DNA of 64,000 nucleotides, taken from NCBI RefSeq assembly GCF_019991125.1, contig NZ_JAGENB010000011.1, positions 33,262 to 97,261 of the forward strand, in the 5' to 3' direction. Origin of the DNA: Phyllobacterium calauticae (GTDB taxonomy: Bacteria; Pseudomonadota; Alphaproteobacteria; Rhizobiales; Rhizobiaceae). Each line of letters opens with the position of its first letter. Within the stretch, counting starts at the first letter, position 1. This document shows positions 8,749-17,448 of this stretch, piece after piece. The notes under the pieces are model-generated. The model had not been told where the DNA came from and made no database searches. It worked only from the letters and a program-made list of their open reading frames with translations. Made by a program: the position numbers and the translations under genes.

Positions 8749-9882
8749 ATGTCCGTTTCGATAGCACGCAAAACATTGGTCCATGAATGGCGGCGGTTTC
8801 TTCCGGCGATTGTAGCGGTGGGTTTTTCCGGCGTTCTCATGATCGTCCAGGGCGCCCTGCTTCTTGGCATCATCGGGTCCAATGCGCTTTACGTTACCCA
8901 GTCCAGCGCGCAGTACTGGGTGGGTTTTCCCGGCACGCAAAGCGTGGATCTCGGGCGGCCGATCAGCGCCAGCATCGCAACCAGCCTCTATATGGAACCG
9001 AACATTTCCCATGTTGAACGCTTCCTGCTCGGCTCCGGCGACTGGCGCGGCGCGCGCGGCGGCGGCACCAGCATCAATATTGTCGGCATTGACGCGCGCC
9101 CTCGCAGCATCGGCCTCTCCACGGTTGTTCCCCCGGCGATGCGCAACCTGCTGCAGCAACCCGGAACAGCGCTGGTGGATGCGACCGACAGGCACAAGCT
9201 GGCCGTCGATGTCGGCGATACCGCCGAGGTCAATGGCCGCCGCATTCACATTGTCGGTTTGATCGAGGGCCTGCGAGGGCTAGGCGGCGTAAACGTCGTC
9301 ACGTCGATAGAAACTGCCCGGACTCTGGACAATGCGCTTGGCGCAACGGACGACGTGACCTATTTCCTTTACACCGTGACAAAGTTCGGGCCGGCGGAAG
9401 CCATTCGCGAGCGTTTGAACAATCCAGCGGGAATCCCGCGCTTTCACGTGTGGTCCGCCCCGGAACTGGCGGGAATGTCGATACGGTACTGGCTTCTCGA
9501 ATCCGGTGCGGGTATCGCCTTCATCTTCGCAACCATCATCGCCATGCTCGTCGGCGCTCTCGTCACCAGCCAGACACTGATGGCCGCCGTGGCCGGATCC
9601 ATTCCGCAATATGCAACGTTGCGGGCCCTTGGCGTATCATTCAAGGGACTGCGGGCCATCGTCATCGAACAGGCCGCCTGGGTCGGGGTTCTCGGATTGG
9701 TTGTCGGCGCCGTCTTCAGCACCGCCGCCGCTCTCATAGCCCGCATCTACAGCGTGCCCTTTGAACTGCGGACAAGCATCGTTCTGGCAGCATCCACCGT
9801 TGTGCTCACCGTGGCGTTCGCTGCCGGCCTTTTCGCTCTGCGGCGTCTGCAGCACGCCGATCCAGCAACATTGCTCCGGTGA
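8749..9882 (+). CDS. ABC exporter permease, DevC/FtsX-MacB type
   Basis: Inner-membrane subunit (377 residues) with the four-helix layout of DevC/MacB permeases: one N-terminal helix (about residues 20-48), a periplasmic domain of about 190 residues, then three C-terminal helices (about 252-280, 308-335, 342-365). Such permeases do not move substrate through the membrane but transmit motion to the adaptor and channel. The ATPase gene overlaps its stop by four bases. Substrate unknown; DevBCA systems in cyanobacteria export glycolipids, MacAB exports macrolides, peptides and haem precursors. Confidence 0.85.
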   Translation: MSVSIARKTLVHEWRRFLPAIVAVGFSGVLMIVQGALLLGIIGSNALYVTQSSAQYWVGFPGTQSVDLGRPISASIATSLYMEPNISHVERFLLGSGDWRGARGGGTSINIVGIDARPRSIGLSTVVPPAMRNLLQQPGTALVDATDRHKLAVDVGDTAEVNGRRIHIVGLIEGLRGLGGVNVVTSIETARTLDNALGATDDVTYFLYTVTKFGPAEAIRERLNNPAGIPRFHVWSAPELAGMSIRYWLLESGAGIAFIFATIIAMLVGALVTSQTLMAAVAGSIPQYATLRALGVSFKGLRAIVIEQAAWVGVLGLVVGAVFSTAAALIARIYSVPFELRTSIVLAASTVVLTVAFAAGLFALRRLQHADPATLLR

Positions 9883-10619
9883 CCGCCATGCAGCCAACGA
9901 TTTCCGCGACCGGCATCAGCAAGGCATTTGTCGTCAAGCAAATCCGCACGATTGCATTGCAGGACGTATCCATCGATATCTTCCAGGGTGAACTGACCCT
10001 GATCATCGGGCCGTCCGGATGCGGCAAGAGCACGTTGCTGGCGACGTTGAGCGGTCTGACCATTCCCGATTCGGGCGCGATCAGAACGCTTGGAACCGAT
10101 CTTGTGGCGGCAAGCGATGCCGAGCGCGATTCCTTTCGGCTGCATCATTGCGGTTTCGTCTTCCAGGGCTTCAACCTGTTCCCGGCCCTGACCGCCGTCG
10201 AACAGGTCCAGGTGCCGTTGGATTATCTCGGCGTTGCCGCCGAAGAGACGGCGGAGCGGGCGGAACGGGCGCTGGAACAGGTTGGTCTCGCCGCCCGGCG
10301 CCACCTGCACCCCGCCGAACTGTCCGGCGGCGAAAAGCAGCGGGTGGCCATCGCCCGCGCCATTGTGAAGAAACCCGCCATTCTGTTTGCCGACGAGCCG
10401 ACCAGCGCGCTCGACAGCGTCAACGGCCAGATCGTCATCGAGATCCTTCACACGATTGCAAGACGAACCCGGGCCACGGTTCTGTGCGTGTCGCATGACC
10501 CGCGTCTTATTGCCCATGCGGACCGTGTCCTGCAAATGGAAGATGGCCGCATTCTTCGTGACTGGCGTCCCGCCGCCGGTGCAAAAGCGTCAGGAAATAC
10601 CAGTCATGACTATGTTTAG
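9879..10619 (+). CDS. ABC exporter ATP-binding protein, DevA/MacB-LolD type
   Basis: Cytoplasmic ATPase (246 residues) of the exporter. Walker A GPSGCGKST, Q-loop VFQGFNLFPAL, signature LSGGEKQRVAIARA, Walker [13 protein letters not shown] and H-loop VSHDPRL are all intact. It overlaps the permease gene by four bases and its 3' end overlaps the adaptor gene by 14 bases, a tightly coupled operon. Confidence 0.92.
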   Translation: MTAMQPTISATGISKAFVVKQIRTIALQDVSIDIFQGELTLIIGPSGCGKSTLLATLSGLTIPDSGAIRTLGTDLVAASDAERDSFRLHHCGFVFQGFNLFPALTAVEQVQVPLDYLGVAAEETAERAERALEQVGLAARRHLHPAELSGGEKQRVAIARAIVKKPAILFADEPTSALDSVNGQIVIEILHTIARRTRATVLCVSHDPRLIAHADRVLQMEDGRILRDWRPAAGAKASGNTSHDYV

Positions 10620-11526
10620 CCGCACCTCTCTGCAGTATGCGATCGTTCTGGCAGCGCTGGGCGGTGCCGGTCTGGCGCTCTGGGCCATGTCGAGCGCGAC
10701 GGAGGCCAATCAGGCGGAAATTGCCCAGGCCAGGCCAGGCATTATTGCGGCGGCGCGCGGTGTCGTGGATGTCGAGGGCGGCCTGCTGCGGCTCTCCACC
10801 CAGCGCGACGGGCTGATTCAGGATGTGCCGGTGAAGGAAGGACAGCGGGTCAAAGCCGGCGATATTCTCGCCGCGCTCGACAATCGCCGCGAACTGATCG
10901 CTGTTCGCACCGCCGAAGCCGAAGCGCGCCAGACCAAGGGCCAGCTGGACGCATTGCAGACAAAGCTGGGTGCCCAGACCCGTCAGGCGGCACGGCTGCG
11001 CCGGGCAGCGGCAGGAAACGCCGTTTCGGCCCAGGCGCTTGACGAAGCCGAGGCGCAATTGTCGGCAACCAAAGCCGAAGTGGTCATCGCCGAAGCCGCC
11101 CTGGCGGCAGCGGAAAGCCGTGCGGACAACAGCCGTCTCGAAGTCGAGATGCGGCTTGTCCGCGCCCCCATCGCAGCACGCATCATCCGCCAGTCCGCCC
11201 GTGTGGGCGAGGTCGTATCGACGCAAGCCGTTACCCAACTTTTCACGCTTCTGCCCGAGGCCCCGCGTATCGTCCGTGCCGAAATTCAGGAGCAGTTCGT
11301 CAAACTGGTCAAACCGGGCATGGATGTCGACATCATCGCGGAAAACGACGACACCGTGTCCATCCAGGGACGCGTCATCAGCATCCAGCATGTGCTCGAA
11401 CAGCCCAAATCGCGGGATGCGCCCGGTGATCGCGTCGACATCCGCACGGCTGAATGCATCATCAGCATTCAGCCCAAGTCACCGTTCCTTATCGGGCAGC
11501 GCGTGATTGTCCGTTTCAAAACCTGA
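10606..11526 (+). CDS. Membrane-fusion (HlyD/DevB-like) periplasmic adaptor
   Basis: 306-residue adaptor linking the ABC permease to the outer-membrane channel. One N-terminal membrane helix (about residues 8-28), a split biotinyl-lipoyl-like domain (DGLIQDVPVKEGQRVKAGD and later VRAPIAARI), an alpha-helical coiled-coil hairpin of about 90 residues rich in Ala, Glu and Gln between them, and a C-terminal beta-barrel. The ATG at 10606 was chosen because it begins immediately before the membrane helix; longer versions of this frame run antiparallel inside the ATPase gene. It starts 14 bases before the ATPase stop. Completes a four-part exporter operon. Confidence 0.87.
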   Translation: MTMFSRTSLQYAIVLAALGGAGLALWAMSSATEANQAEIAQARPGIIAAARGVVDVEGGLLRLSTQRDGLIQDVPVKEGQRVKAGDILAALDNRRELIAVRTAEAEARQTKGQLDALQTKLGAQTRQAARLRRAAAGNAVSAQALDEAEAQLSATKAEVVIAEAALAAAESRADNSRLEVEMRLVRAPIAARIIRQSARVGEVVSTQAVTQLFTLLPEAPRIVRAEIQEQFVKLVKPGMDVDIIAENDDTVSIQGRVISIQHVLEQPKSRDAPGDRVDIRTAECIISIQPKSPFLIGQRVIVRFKT

Positions 11527-11576
11527 CCGGATGATCGCAGTAGGAGGCAGCTTCGGCTCACCGCCCGTCTGCCCCA

Positions 11577-12536
11577 TCAGCTGTCACCCGATCCCGATGC
11601 GCGTGTTGAAAGACTGGCATACATGCCCGTGGTGCGGAATTCCGTCGGACTGGCGCCGTAGATGCGGCGGAACACTTTTGAAAAGTAATTGGCATCGTCG
11701 AAACCGGTCATGATCGCCACTTCCTTGACCGGAAGGAATGCGGCGTTGGTCAGAAGCTTCGTCGCCCGCTGCATCCGCTTCTGCAGCACGAACTCCGCCG
11801 GGGGCAGCCCCTCGCACTCGGCAAAGACCCGGGAGAAATGTGCTCGGCTCAACCCGGATACCCGTGCCAGCTCGTCAACGGGAAGCGGTTTGTCCAGATT
11901 GGCGCTGATGTGATCGATGACGGGCTGCATGACGGTCTTCTCGTGCTGATCAACGGGGTGCGAGCCGAACACGCCGTCATAGAGCGCCATGGCGGCCTCA
12001 TAGGCGATGGCCGAGGCACGGCCGGCGGTCTCCGCGTCCGCGATCAGGCGCAGGCTGCAATCGGCCAGATGCTCTATCGTCTCGCCCGGCAAGCGCAAAA
12101 CCGGCCCCTGTGCGGCGAGCACCGAGCGGTGAATGCGCAGCGCTTCCTCGCCATTCATGGAAATCCAGAAATACTCCCAGTGATCGCCTTTCTCGAGCCA
12201 GTAGCGATGGTTATGCGGCACGAGGACCAGCAGAGTTTCACCCTCGCGCACCTTGTAGTTGCGGTTCTCATAGCGGAGCATGCCCGTTCCGCTGATCGTG
12301 TGTTGCAGGACGGTGAAGGGGGTCTGGCCGCGTTTTCGGCCGTCCCAATCATAGATTTCATCGCGCCGCACCTCATAACCGGTGCTGGTCGGCATGGTGT
12401 GCAGCGTATGGCGGCCCCGCGGCAGGGAAACCGTCTTCATGGTATGCCCGGTATCGATCAGTTTCTGCAGCACAAAATTACCCTCAAAAGCATAATCCCT
12501 CTCTATTCGCTCCCACGAATATACGCATAATGCCAA
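11577..12536 (-). CDS. AraC-family regulator with N-terminal cupin (probable alpha-galactoside activator)
   Basis: Sugar-responsive activator. Residues about 70-130 form the AraC-type sugar-binding cupin; the C-terminal 100 residues contain the two helix-turn-helix motifs (VDELARVSGLSRAHFSRVF and VKEVAIMTGFDDANYFSKVFRRIYGASPTEFR). The first possible ATG is at 12536, but an internal ATG at 12440 (MKTVSLPRG) may be the true start; neither has a convincing ribosome-binding site. It is divergent from the alpha-galactosidase/transporter operon. In Sinorhizobium meliloti an AraC-type activator (AgpT) next to the corresponding genes is required for induction by alpha-galactosides, so the same job is inferred here. 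Confidence 0.85.
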   Translation of the reverse strand: MALCVYSWERIERDYAFEGNFVLQKLIDTGHTMKTVSLPRGRHTLHTMPTSTGYEVRRDEIYDWDGRKRGQTPFTVLQHTISGTGMLRYENRNYKVREGETLLVLVPHNHRYWLEKGDHWEYFWISMNGEEALRIHRSVLAAQGPVLRLPGETIEHLADCSLRLIADAETAGRASAIAYEAAMALYDGVFGSHPVDQHEKTVMQPVIDHISANLDKPLPVDELARVSGLSRAHFSRVFAECEGLPPAEFVLQKRMQRATKLLTNAAFLPVKEVAIMTGFDDANYFSKVFRRIYGASPTEFRTTGMYASLSTRASGSGDS

Positions 12537-12685
12537 TCAAGAACAGCGGATGAACTGCGGGTAAGGAATAGAACAAGGGGAAAGACAGGAAAATCCTGGT
12601 CTTTGCAAAGCCCGGTGTTTTTCCACCGGAGCTACCCTGCCCTGTTGCTTTCACCCGCATTGACGATGGGCAAGGTGAGGTCAGC

Positions 12686-14158
12686 ATGAGCAGTTTCAAA
12701 ATTGCCATTATCGGCGCGGGCAGCGTGGGTTTCACAAAGAAGCTGTTTACGGACATTCTGTGCGTGCCGGAATTAAGGGACATCGAATTTGCCCTGACCG
12801 ACATCAGCGAACACAACCTTGGAATGATCAAGTCCATTCTCGACCGCATTGTCGAGGCCAACCATCTGCCAACCCGGGTAACCGCCACAACCGACCGGCG
12901 CAAGGCCATCGAGGGTGCCCGCTACATCATTAGCTGCGTGCGGGTCGGCGGGCTCGAAGCCTACGCCGATGACATCCGCATTCCCCTGAAATATGGCATC
13001 GATCAATGCGTCGGCGATACGATCTGCGCCGGCGGCATCCTCTACGGACAGCGCAACATCCCCGTCATTCTCGACTTCTGCAAGGACATCCGCGAGGTTG
13101 CGGAACCCGGCGCAAAATTCCTCAACTACGCCAACCCGATGGCGATGAATACATGGGCGGCCATTGAATATGGCAAGGTCGACACGGTCGGCCTGTGTCA
13201 CGGGGTTCAGCATGGGGCGGAGCAGATCGCGGAAGTTCTGGGTGCCCGGTCCAAGGACGAGCTCGACTATATCTGCTCGGGCATCAATCATCAGACCTGG
13301 TTTGTCGATATCCGCCTGCGCGGACGCAGGATCGGCAAGGAGGAACTTATTGCCGCATTCGAGGCGCATCCCGTCTTTTCCCGGCAGGAAAAGCTGCGCA
13401 TCGATGTGCTGAAGCGCTTCGGCGTCTATTCCACCGAAAGCAACGGCCATCTCTCGGAATATCTGCCGTGGTACCGCAAGCGTCCGGATGAAATCGCCAG
13501 ATGGATCGACATGTCCAACTGGATCCATGGCGAGACCGGCGGCTACCTCCGGCATTCGACCGAAACCAGAAACTGGTTCGAGACCGAATTTCCGCAATTT
13601 CTCGAAGCGGCCGCCAAGCCGATCGATCCGGCGCGCCGCTCCAACGAACATGCGAGCCATATTCTGGAAGCGCTGGAAACCGGACGGGTCTACCGCGGCC
13701 ATTTCAACACCCGCAACGCCGGGATCATCACCAACCTTCCCACCGATGCAATCATTGAATCGCCCGGCTTCGTCGACCGGTTCGGCATCAACATGGTCTC
13801 CGGCATCACATTGCCGGAAGCGTGTGCCGCAACCTGCATGGCATCGATCAATGTGCAGCGCATGGCCGTCCACGCCGCCATCAGCGGCGACATCGATCTT
13901 CTGAAGCTTGCCGTCCTGCATGATCCGCTGGTCGGCGCCGTGTGCACGCCGGAAGAAGTCTGGCAGATGGTCGATGAGATGATCGTCGCGCAAGCACCCT
14001 GGCTGCCGCAATATGCCCATGCGATTGATGCGGCAAAGGAACGCCTGCGCCACAAGACCGTGGCAACGCGTGAATGGAAAGGTTCTGCCAGCCGTTCCGT
14101 GCGCTCGATCGAAGAATTGCGGGCAGAGAAAGCATTGATGACGCAGGCCGTGAATTAG
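12686..14158 (+). CDS. agaL1: GH4 family alpha-galactosidase/alpha-glucosidase, copy 1
   Basis: Cytoplasmic NAD- and Mn-dependent glycosidase (490 residues) expected to split melibiose, raffinose-type or other alpha-galactosides. GH4 hallmarks: NAD-binding IIGAGSVGFT (residues 8-17), FLNYANPM (145-152), the metal-ligand cysteine in VGLCHGVQ (C171) and the histidine in GINHQ (H202). A GGTGAGG box lies before the ATG. First gene of the transporter operon; a second, clearly different GH4 gene closes it. Two GH4 paralogues framing a peptide-type ABC importer reproduce the S. meliloti agaL1-agpABCD-agaL2 order, which is the basis of the gene name. Confidence 0.88.
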   Translation: MSSFKIAIIGAGSVGFTKKLFTDILCVPELRDIEFALTDISEHNLGMIKSILDRIVEANHLPTRVTATTDRRKAIEGARYIISCVRVGGLEAYADDIRIPLKYGIDQCVGDTICAGGILYGQRNIPVILDFCKDIREVAEPGAKFLNYANPMAMNTWAAIEYGKVDTVGLCHGVQHGAEQIAEVLGARSKDELDYICSGINHQTWFVDIRLRGRRIGKEELIAAFEAHPVFSRQEKLRIDVLKRFGVYSTESNGHLSEYLPWYRKRPDEIARWIDMSNWIHGETGGYLRHSTETRNWFETEFPQFLEAAAKPIDPARRSNEHASHILEALETGRVYRGHFNTRNAGIITNLPTDAIIESPGFVDRFGINMVSGITLPEACAATCMASINVQRMAVHAAISGDIDLLKLAVLHDPLVGAVCTPEEVWQMVDEMIVAQAPWLPQYAHAIDAAKERLRHKTVATREWKGSASRSVRSIEELRAEKALMTQAVN

Positions 14159-14167
14159 CTTTCCAGC

Positions 14168-14201
14168 GGCTTTTCCCGGCTTGGAGGAGACGGGAAAAGC
14201 C
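14168..14201 (+). other. Intercistronic stem-loop before agpA
   Basis: GGCTTTTCCCG and CGGGAAAAGCC form a perfect 11-bp stem around a 12-base loop in the 77-bp gap between the first GH4 gene and the binding-protein gene. No U-run follows, so a 5'-protecting or processing element for the binding-protein mRNA is more likely than a terminator. Confidence 0.65.
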
Positions 14202-14235
14202 ATACCGGCTGGATCACAATCGAGAGGGAGAGACG

Positions 14236-16311
14236 ATGAGCCATCTGCGCTATTGGAGTACACTCGCCTTGGGTGTTTCGATGCTGGCCGTTCCGGCAGC
14301 GGCATCGGAGCCGACAGTTCCGCCTGAACCGCCATCCTTCAAAGCGCAAGCCAAAATCACCTATGTCCCGCGCGACGCCATCCTCGAATTCAAGACCCTG
14401 CCCGCCTATCATGAACCGGATTGGATGACCGAGAAATTCGTCAAGACCGGCAAGCTTCCGCCGGTCCAGGACCGGCTGCCCAAGCAGCCGCTTGTCTACA
14501 GGACGGCCAACATGCCCGATGGCATCGGTGTCTACGGCGATACTTTGCGGCACGTCATCGGCGGCCGGCCGGAGGGCTGGAACTACAGCGGCGGCCAGTC
14601 GCAGGGTTATGGAGGCATCGACATCGGCCTGTCCGAATGCCTGACACGAACGGCACCGCTGTTCCAGGTCGAGGCGAGCGACGTCGAACCGCTGCCCAAC
14701 CTCGCCAAGGGGTGGGACTGGTCGCCGGATGGCCACACGCTGACCATGCATCTGATCGAAGGCGCAAAATGGTCCGATGGTGCGCCATTCGATGCCGATG
14801 ACGTCATGTACTATTGGGAAGACAATGTCCTCGATCCCAATGTTTCACCGCTGAATGGCGCAACACAGGAAACCTTCGGCGTTGGCACAACGCTGAAGAA
14901 AGTTGATGCCTATACGGTCCAGTGGACTTTCAAGGATGCGTTCCCGCGCCAGTATCTCTATGCCATGGCCTACGGCACATTCTGCCCTGGCCCGGCGCAT
15001 ATCCTGAAGACGAAACATCCCAAATATGCCGGGACAACCTACGATCAGTACAAGAACGCTTTCCCGCCGGAATATATGAACATGCCGGTCATGGGTGCCT
15101 GGGTACCGGTCGAATACCGCCCCGACGACATCATCGTGATGCGCCGCAACCCCTACTACTGGAAAGTCGACGAAGCCGGCAACCAGCTGCCCTATGTCAA
15201 CGAGATGCACTACAAGCTTTCCACATGGGCCGACCGCGATGTCCAGACCGTTGCAGGGGCCGCCGATTTCTCCAATCTCGAACAGCCGGAAAACTTCGTG
15301 GAGTCGCTGAAACGCGCCGCGCAGGACAATGCACCCGCCCGGCTTGCCTTCGGGCCCCGCCTGATCGGCTATAATCTCGACATGAACTTTTCCGCCAATG
15401 GCTGGGGCGCACCCGATGCACGCGGTCAGGCCGTGCGCGAACTCAATCGCAACGAGCATTTCCGCAAGGCCGTGACCATGGCCATCGACCGCAAGAAACT
15501 CGGCGAAGCCCTTGTCAAAGGACCGTTCACGGCGATCTATCCCGGCGGCCTGTCATCGGCAACGAGCTTCTACGACCGGCAGTCCACGGTCTATTACCCT
15601 TTCGACCTGGAGGGAGCGAAGGCTGAACTTGCCAAGGCCGGGCTGAAGGACACCGACGGCAATGGCATCGTCAATTTCCCGCCGGACAAGGCTGGCGGGA
15701 AGGACGTCGAGATCACCCTTCTCGTGAACAATGCCTACAGCACTGACAAGAACCTTGCCGAGGGTGTCATCGCGCAGCTGGAAAAACTCGGACTGCGTGT
15801 CATCCTCAATGCCCTCGACGGCAACCAGCGGGATGCTGCCAATTACGGCGGCCGCTTTGACTGGATGATCCTACGCAACAGGTCGGAACTCGCCTCCGTC
15901 GTGCAGAACACGGAACAGTTGGCGCCTGTCGGGCCACGCACAAGCTGGAACCACCGTGCCCCGGAAAACGGCGCGGTCGACCTGATGCCCTACGAGGAAG
16001 AGCTGGTGAAAATCGTCAACGCATTCATCGCGAGCCAGGACAATACCGAGCGGGCAGAACTGATGAAACGCTATCAGAAGGTTTATACGGCCAACGTCAA
16101 CACGGTCGGGCTGACTGAATTTGCCGGTGCACTGGTCATCAACAAGCGCTTCTCCAACATCCCGTCCGGCGCGCCGATTTTCATGTTCAACTGGGCCGAA
16201 GACGCCGTCATCCGTGAACGCATCTTCGTCAAGGCGGACAAGCAGGGCGACTATGAACTGTTTCCGCAGCAATTGCCGGGCAAGCCTGGCGGACCCGGAC
16301 CGACGAACTGA
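14236..16311 (+). CDS. agpA: Periplasmic alpha-galactoside-binding protein of the peptide-binding (SBP_bac_5) family
   Basis: Extracytoplasmic receptor of the ABC importer, 691 residues. Signal peptide at residues 1-23 ending around VPAAASE. The body follows the DppA/OppA fold, with LAKGWDWSPDGHTLTMHL and GAKWSDGAPFDADDVMYYWE in the N-terminal lobe. It is about 150 residues longer than ordinary DppA proteins, as in the rhizobial AgpA group, which binds alpha-galactosides rather than peptides. The ATG at 14236 is preceded by GAGGGAGAG and begins the signal peptide; longer open versions have no such features. Ligand specificity is inferred from the two neighbouring GH4 genes. Confidence 0.86.
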   Translation: MSHLRYWSTLALGVSMLAVPAAASEPTVPPEPPSFKAQAKITYVPRDAILEFKTLPAYHEPDWMTEKFVKTGKLPPVQDRLPKQPLVYRTANMPDGIGVYGDTLRHVIGGRPEGWNYSGGQSQGYGGIDIGLSECLTRTAPLFQVEASDVEPLPNLAKGWDWSPDGHTLTMHLIEGAKWSDGAPFDADDVMYYWEDNVLDPNVSPLNGATQETFGVGTTLKKVDAYTVQWTFKDAFPRQYLYAMAYGTFCPGPAHILKTKHPKYAGTTYDQYKNAFPPEYMNMPVMGAWVPVEYRPDDIIVMRRNPYYWKVDEAGNQLPYVNEMHYKLSTWADRDVQTVAGAADFSNLEQPENFVESLKRAAQDNAPARLAFGPRLIGYNLDMNFSANGWGAPDARGQAVRELNRNEHFRKAVTMAIDRKKLGEALVKGPFTAIYPGGLSSATSFYDRQSTVYYPFDLEGAKAELAKAGLKDTDGNGIVNFPPDKAGGKDVEITLLVNNAYSTDKNLAEGVIAQLEKLGLRVILNALDGNQRDAANYGGRFDWMILRNRSELASVVQNTEQLAPVGPRTSWNHRAPENGAVDLMPYEEELVKIVNAFIASQDNTERAELMKRYQKVYTANVNTVGLTEFAGALVINKRFSNIPSGAPIFMFNWAEDAVIRERIFVKADKQGDYELFPQQLPGKPGGPGPTN

Positions 16312-16333
16312 GCCTCCCAAGGCCTCTGATCCG

Positions 16334-16359
16334 GCCGGTCGCACCTCGTTGCGACCGGC
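16334..16359 (+). other. Intercistronic stem-loop after agpA
   Basis: GCCGGTCGCA and TGCGACCGGC form a 10-bp perfect stem with a 6-base loop, 23 bases after the binding-protein stop and 79 bases before the first permease gene. This is the classical position of elements that stabilise binding-protein mRNA relative to the membrane subunits. Confidence 0.65.
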
Positions 16360-16437
16360 GGGATGGACTAAAAAACCCAACGGCATGAATGCGTTCACGC
16401 CAGTTTTGAAACCAACACAAGAAAAGCGAACCGGCCC

Positions 16438-17448
16438 ATGCTACGATTCCTGCTTGTGCGTATCGCATCCGCCATTCCGGTGCTGTTTGTGCTGAGCGTG
16501 GTGACCTTTGCCATCATTCAGGCACCGCCCGGCGATTACTCCGACTATATCCGCTCACAGCTGATGAACCAGGGCGGCGCATCCTTCGAGGCAGCCGATG
16601 CACAGGCGCAGGCGTACCGGGTTGCCAATGGCCTCGACAAGCCGCTGCCCGTGCAATACGTCAACTGGATCGTCGGCATGGTGACCCGCGGGGATTTCGG
16701 CCACAGCATGTTCTACAACAAGCCGGTTGCCGATGTGGTTGGCGAGCGGCTGCCGCGCACGCTTCTCCTCGCCCTCACCTGCCATATCCTCGCGTCGATC
16801 ATCGGGATCAGCTTCGGGATACTGGCCGCCACGCGGCAATATTCATGGGTGGACAGCCTGCTCTCCGGCATTTCGTTTCTGGGCATGACCGTGCCGCGCT
16901 TCCTGATGGCGCTGATCATTGTCTACATCATGGTGTTTCACTTCAACGTCTCGGAGATCGGCAGCTTTTATTCCCCGCGCTATGGCGGCGCGCCGTGGTC
17001 GTGGGGCAAGTTCGTCGATCTGGTCCAGCACGTGTGGCCGGTCGTTGCCATCGCCACCTTTGGCGGGCTCGCCTACAATATGCGGGTGATGCGCGGCAAT
17101 CTGCTCGATACGCTCAATGCCCAATATGTCGAGACGGCACGGGCCAAGGGTTTGAGCGAGGGCGCTGTTATCATGCGCCATGCGGTGCCGAATGCGCTGC
17201 ATCCCCTCATCATGTATCAGGGCGTCGTCCTGCCATACATGCTGACCGGCGAGATCGAAACCGCCATCATCTTCGCACTGCCGACGGTCGGACCCGCCAT
17301 CGTCGGGTCCATGTGGATCGGAGACGTCTATGTCACGGCGACCTTCATGCTGGTGCTGTCGGCAACATTGATTGTCGGCAACATCATTGCAGACGTTCTG
17401 CTGGCGCTGATGGATCCGCGCGTTCGCCAGTATGGGGAGGCGCGGTGA
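16438..17448 (+). CDS. agpB: ABC importer permease (DppB type)
   Basis: 336-residue inner-membrane subunit of the alpha-galactoside importer. N-terminal MLRFLLVRIASAIPVLFVLSVVTFAII is the typical first helix of DppB-type permeases; about five further helices follow, with the EAA-loop segment YVETARAKGLSEGAVIMRHAVPNALHPLI that contacts the ATPase. The stop overlaps the next start by one base (TGATG). The ribosome-binding site is weak. Confidence 0.9.
   Translation: MLRFLLVRIASAIPVLFVLSVVTFAIIQAPPGDYSDYIRSQLMNQGGASFEAADAQAQAYRVANGLDKPLPVQYVNWIVGMVTRGDFGHSMFYNKPVADVVGERLPRTLLLALTCHILASIIGISFGILAATRQYSWVDSLLSGISFLGMTVPRFLMALIIVYIMVFHFNVSEIGSFYSPRYGGAPWSWGKFVDLVQHVWPVVAIATFGGLAYNMRVMRGNLLDTLNAQYVETARAKGLSEGAVIMRHAVPNALHPLIMYQGVVLPYMLTGEIETAIIFALPTVGPAIVGSMWIGDVYVTATFMLVLSATLIVGNIIADVLLALMDPRVRQYGEAR

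Noticed and set aside
12773..14335. 520-codon minus-strand frame over the first GH4 gene
   Set aside because: Antisense to an unambiguous GH4 gene; composition typical of a shadow frame.
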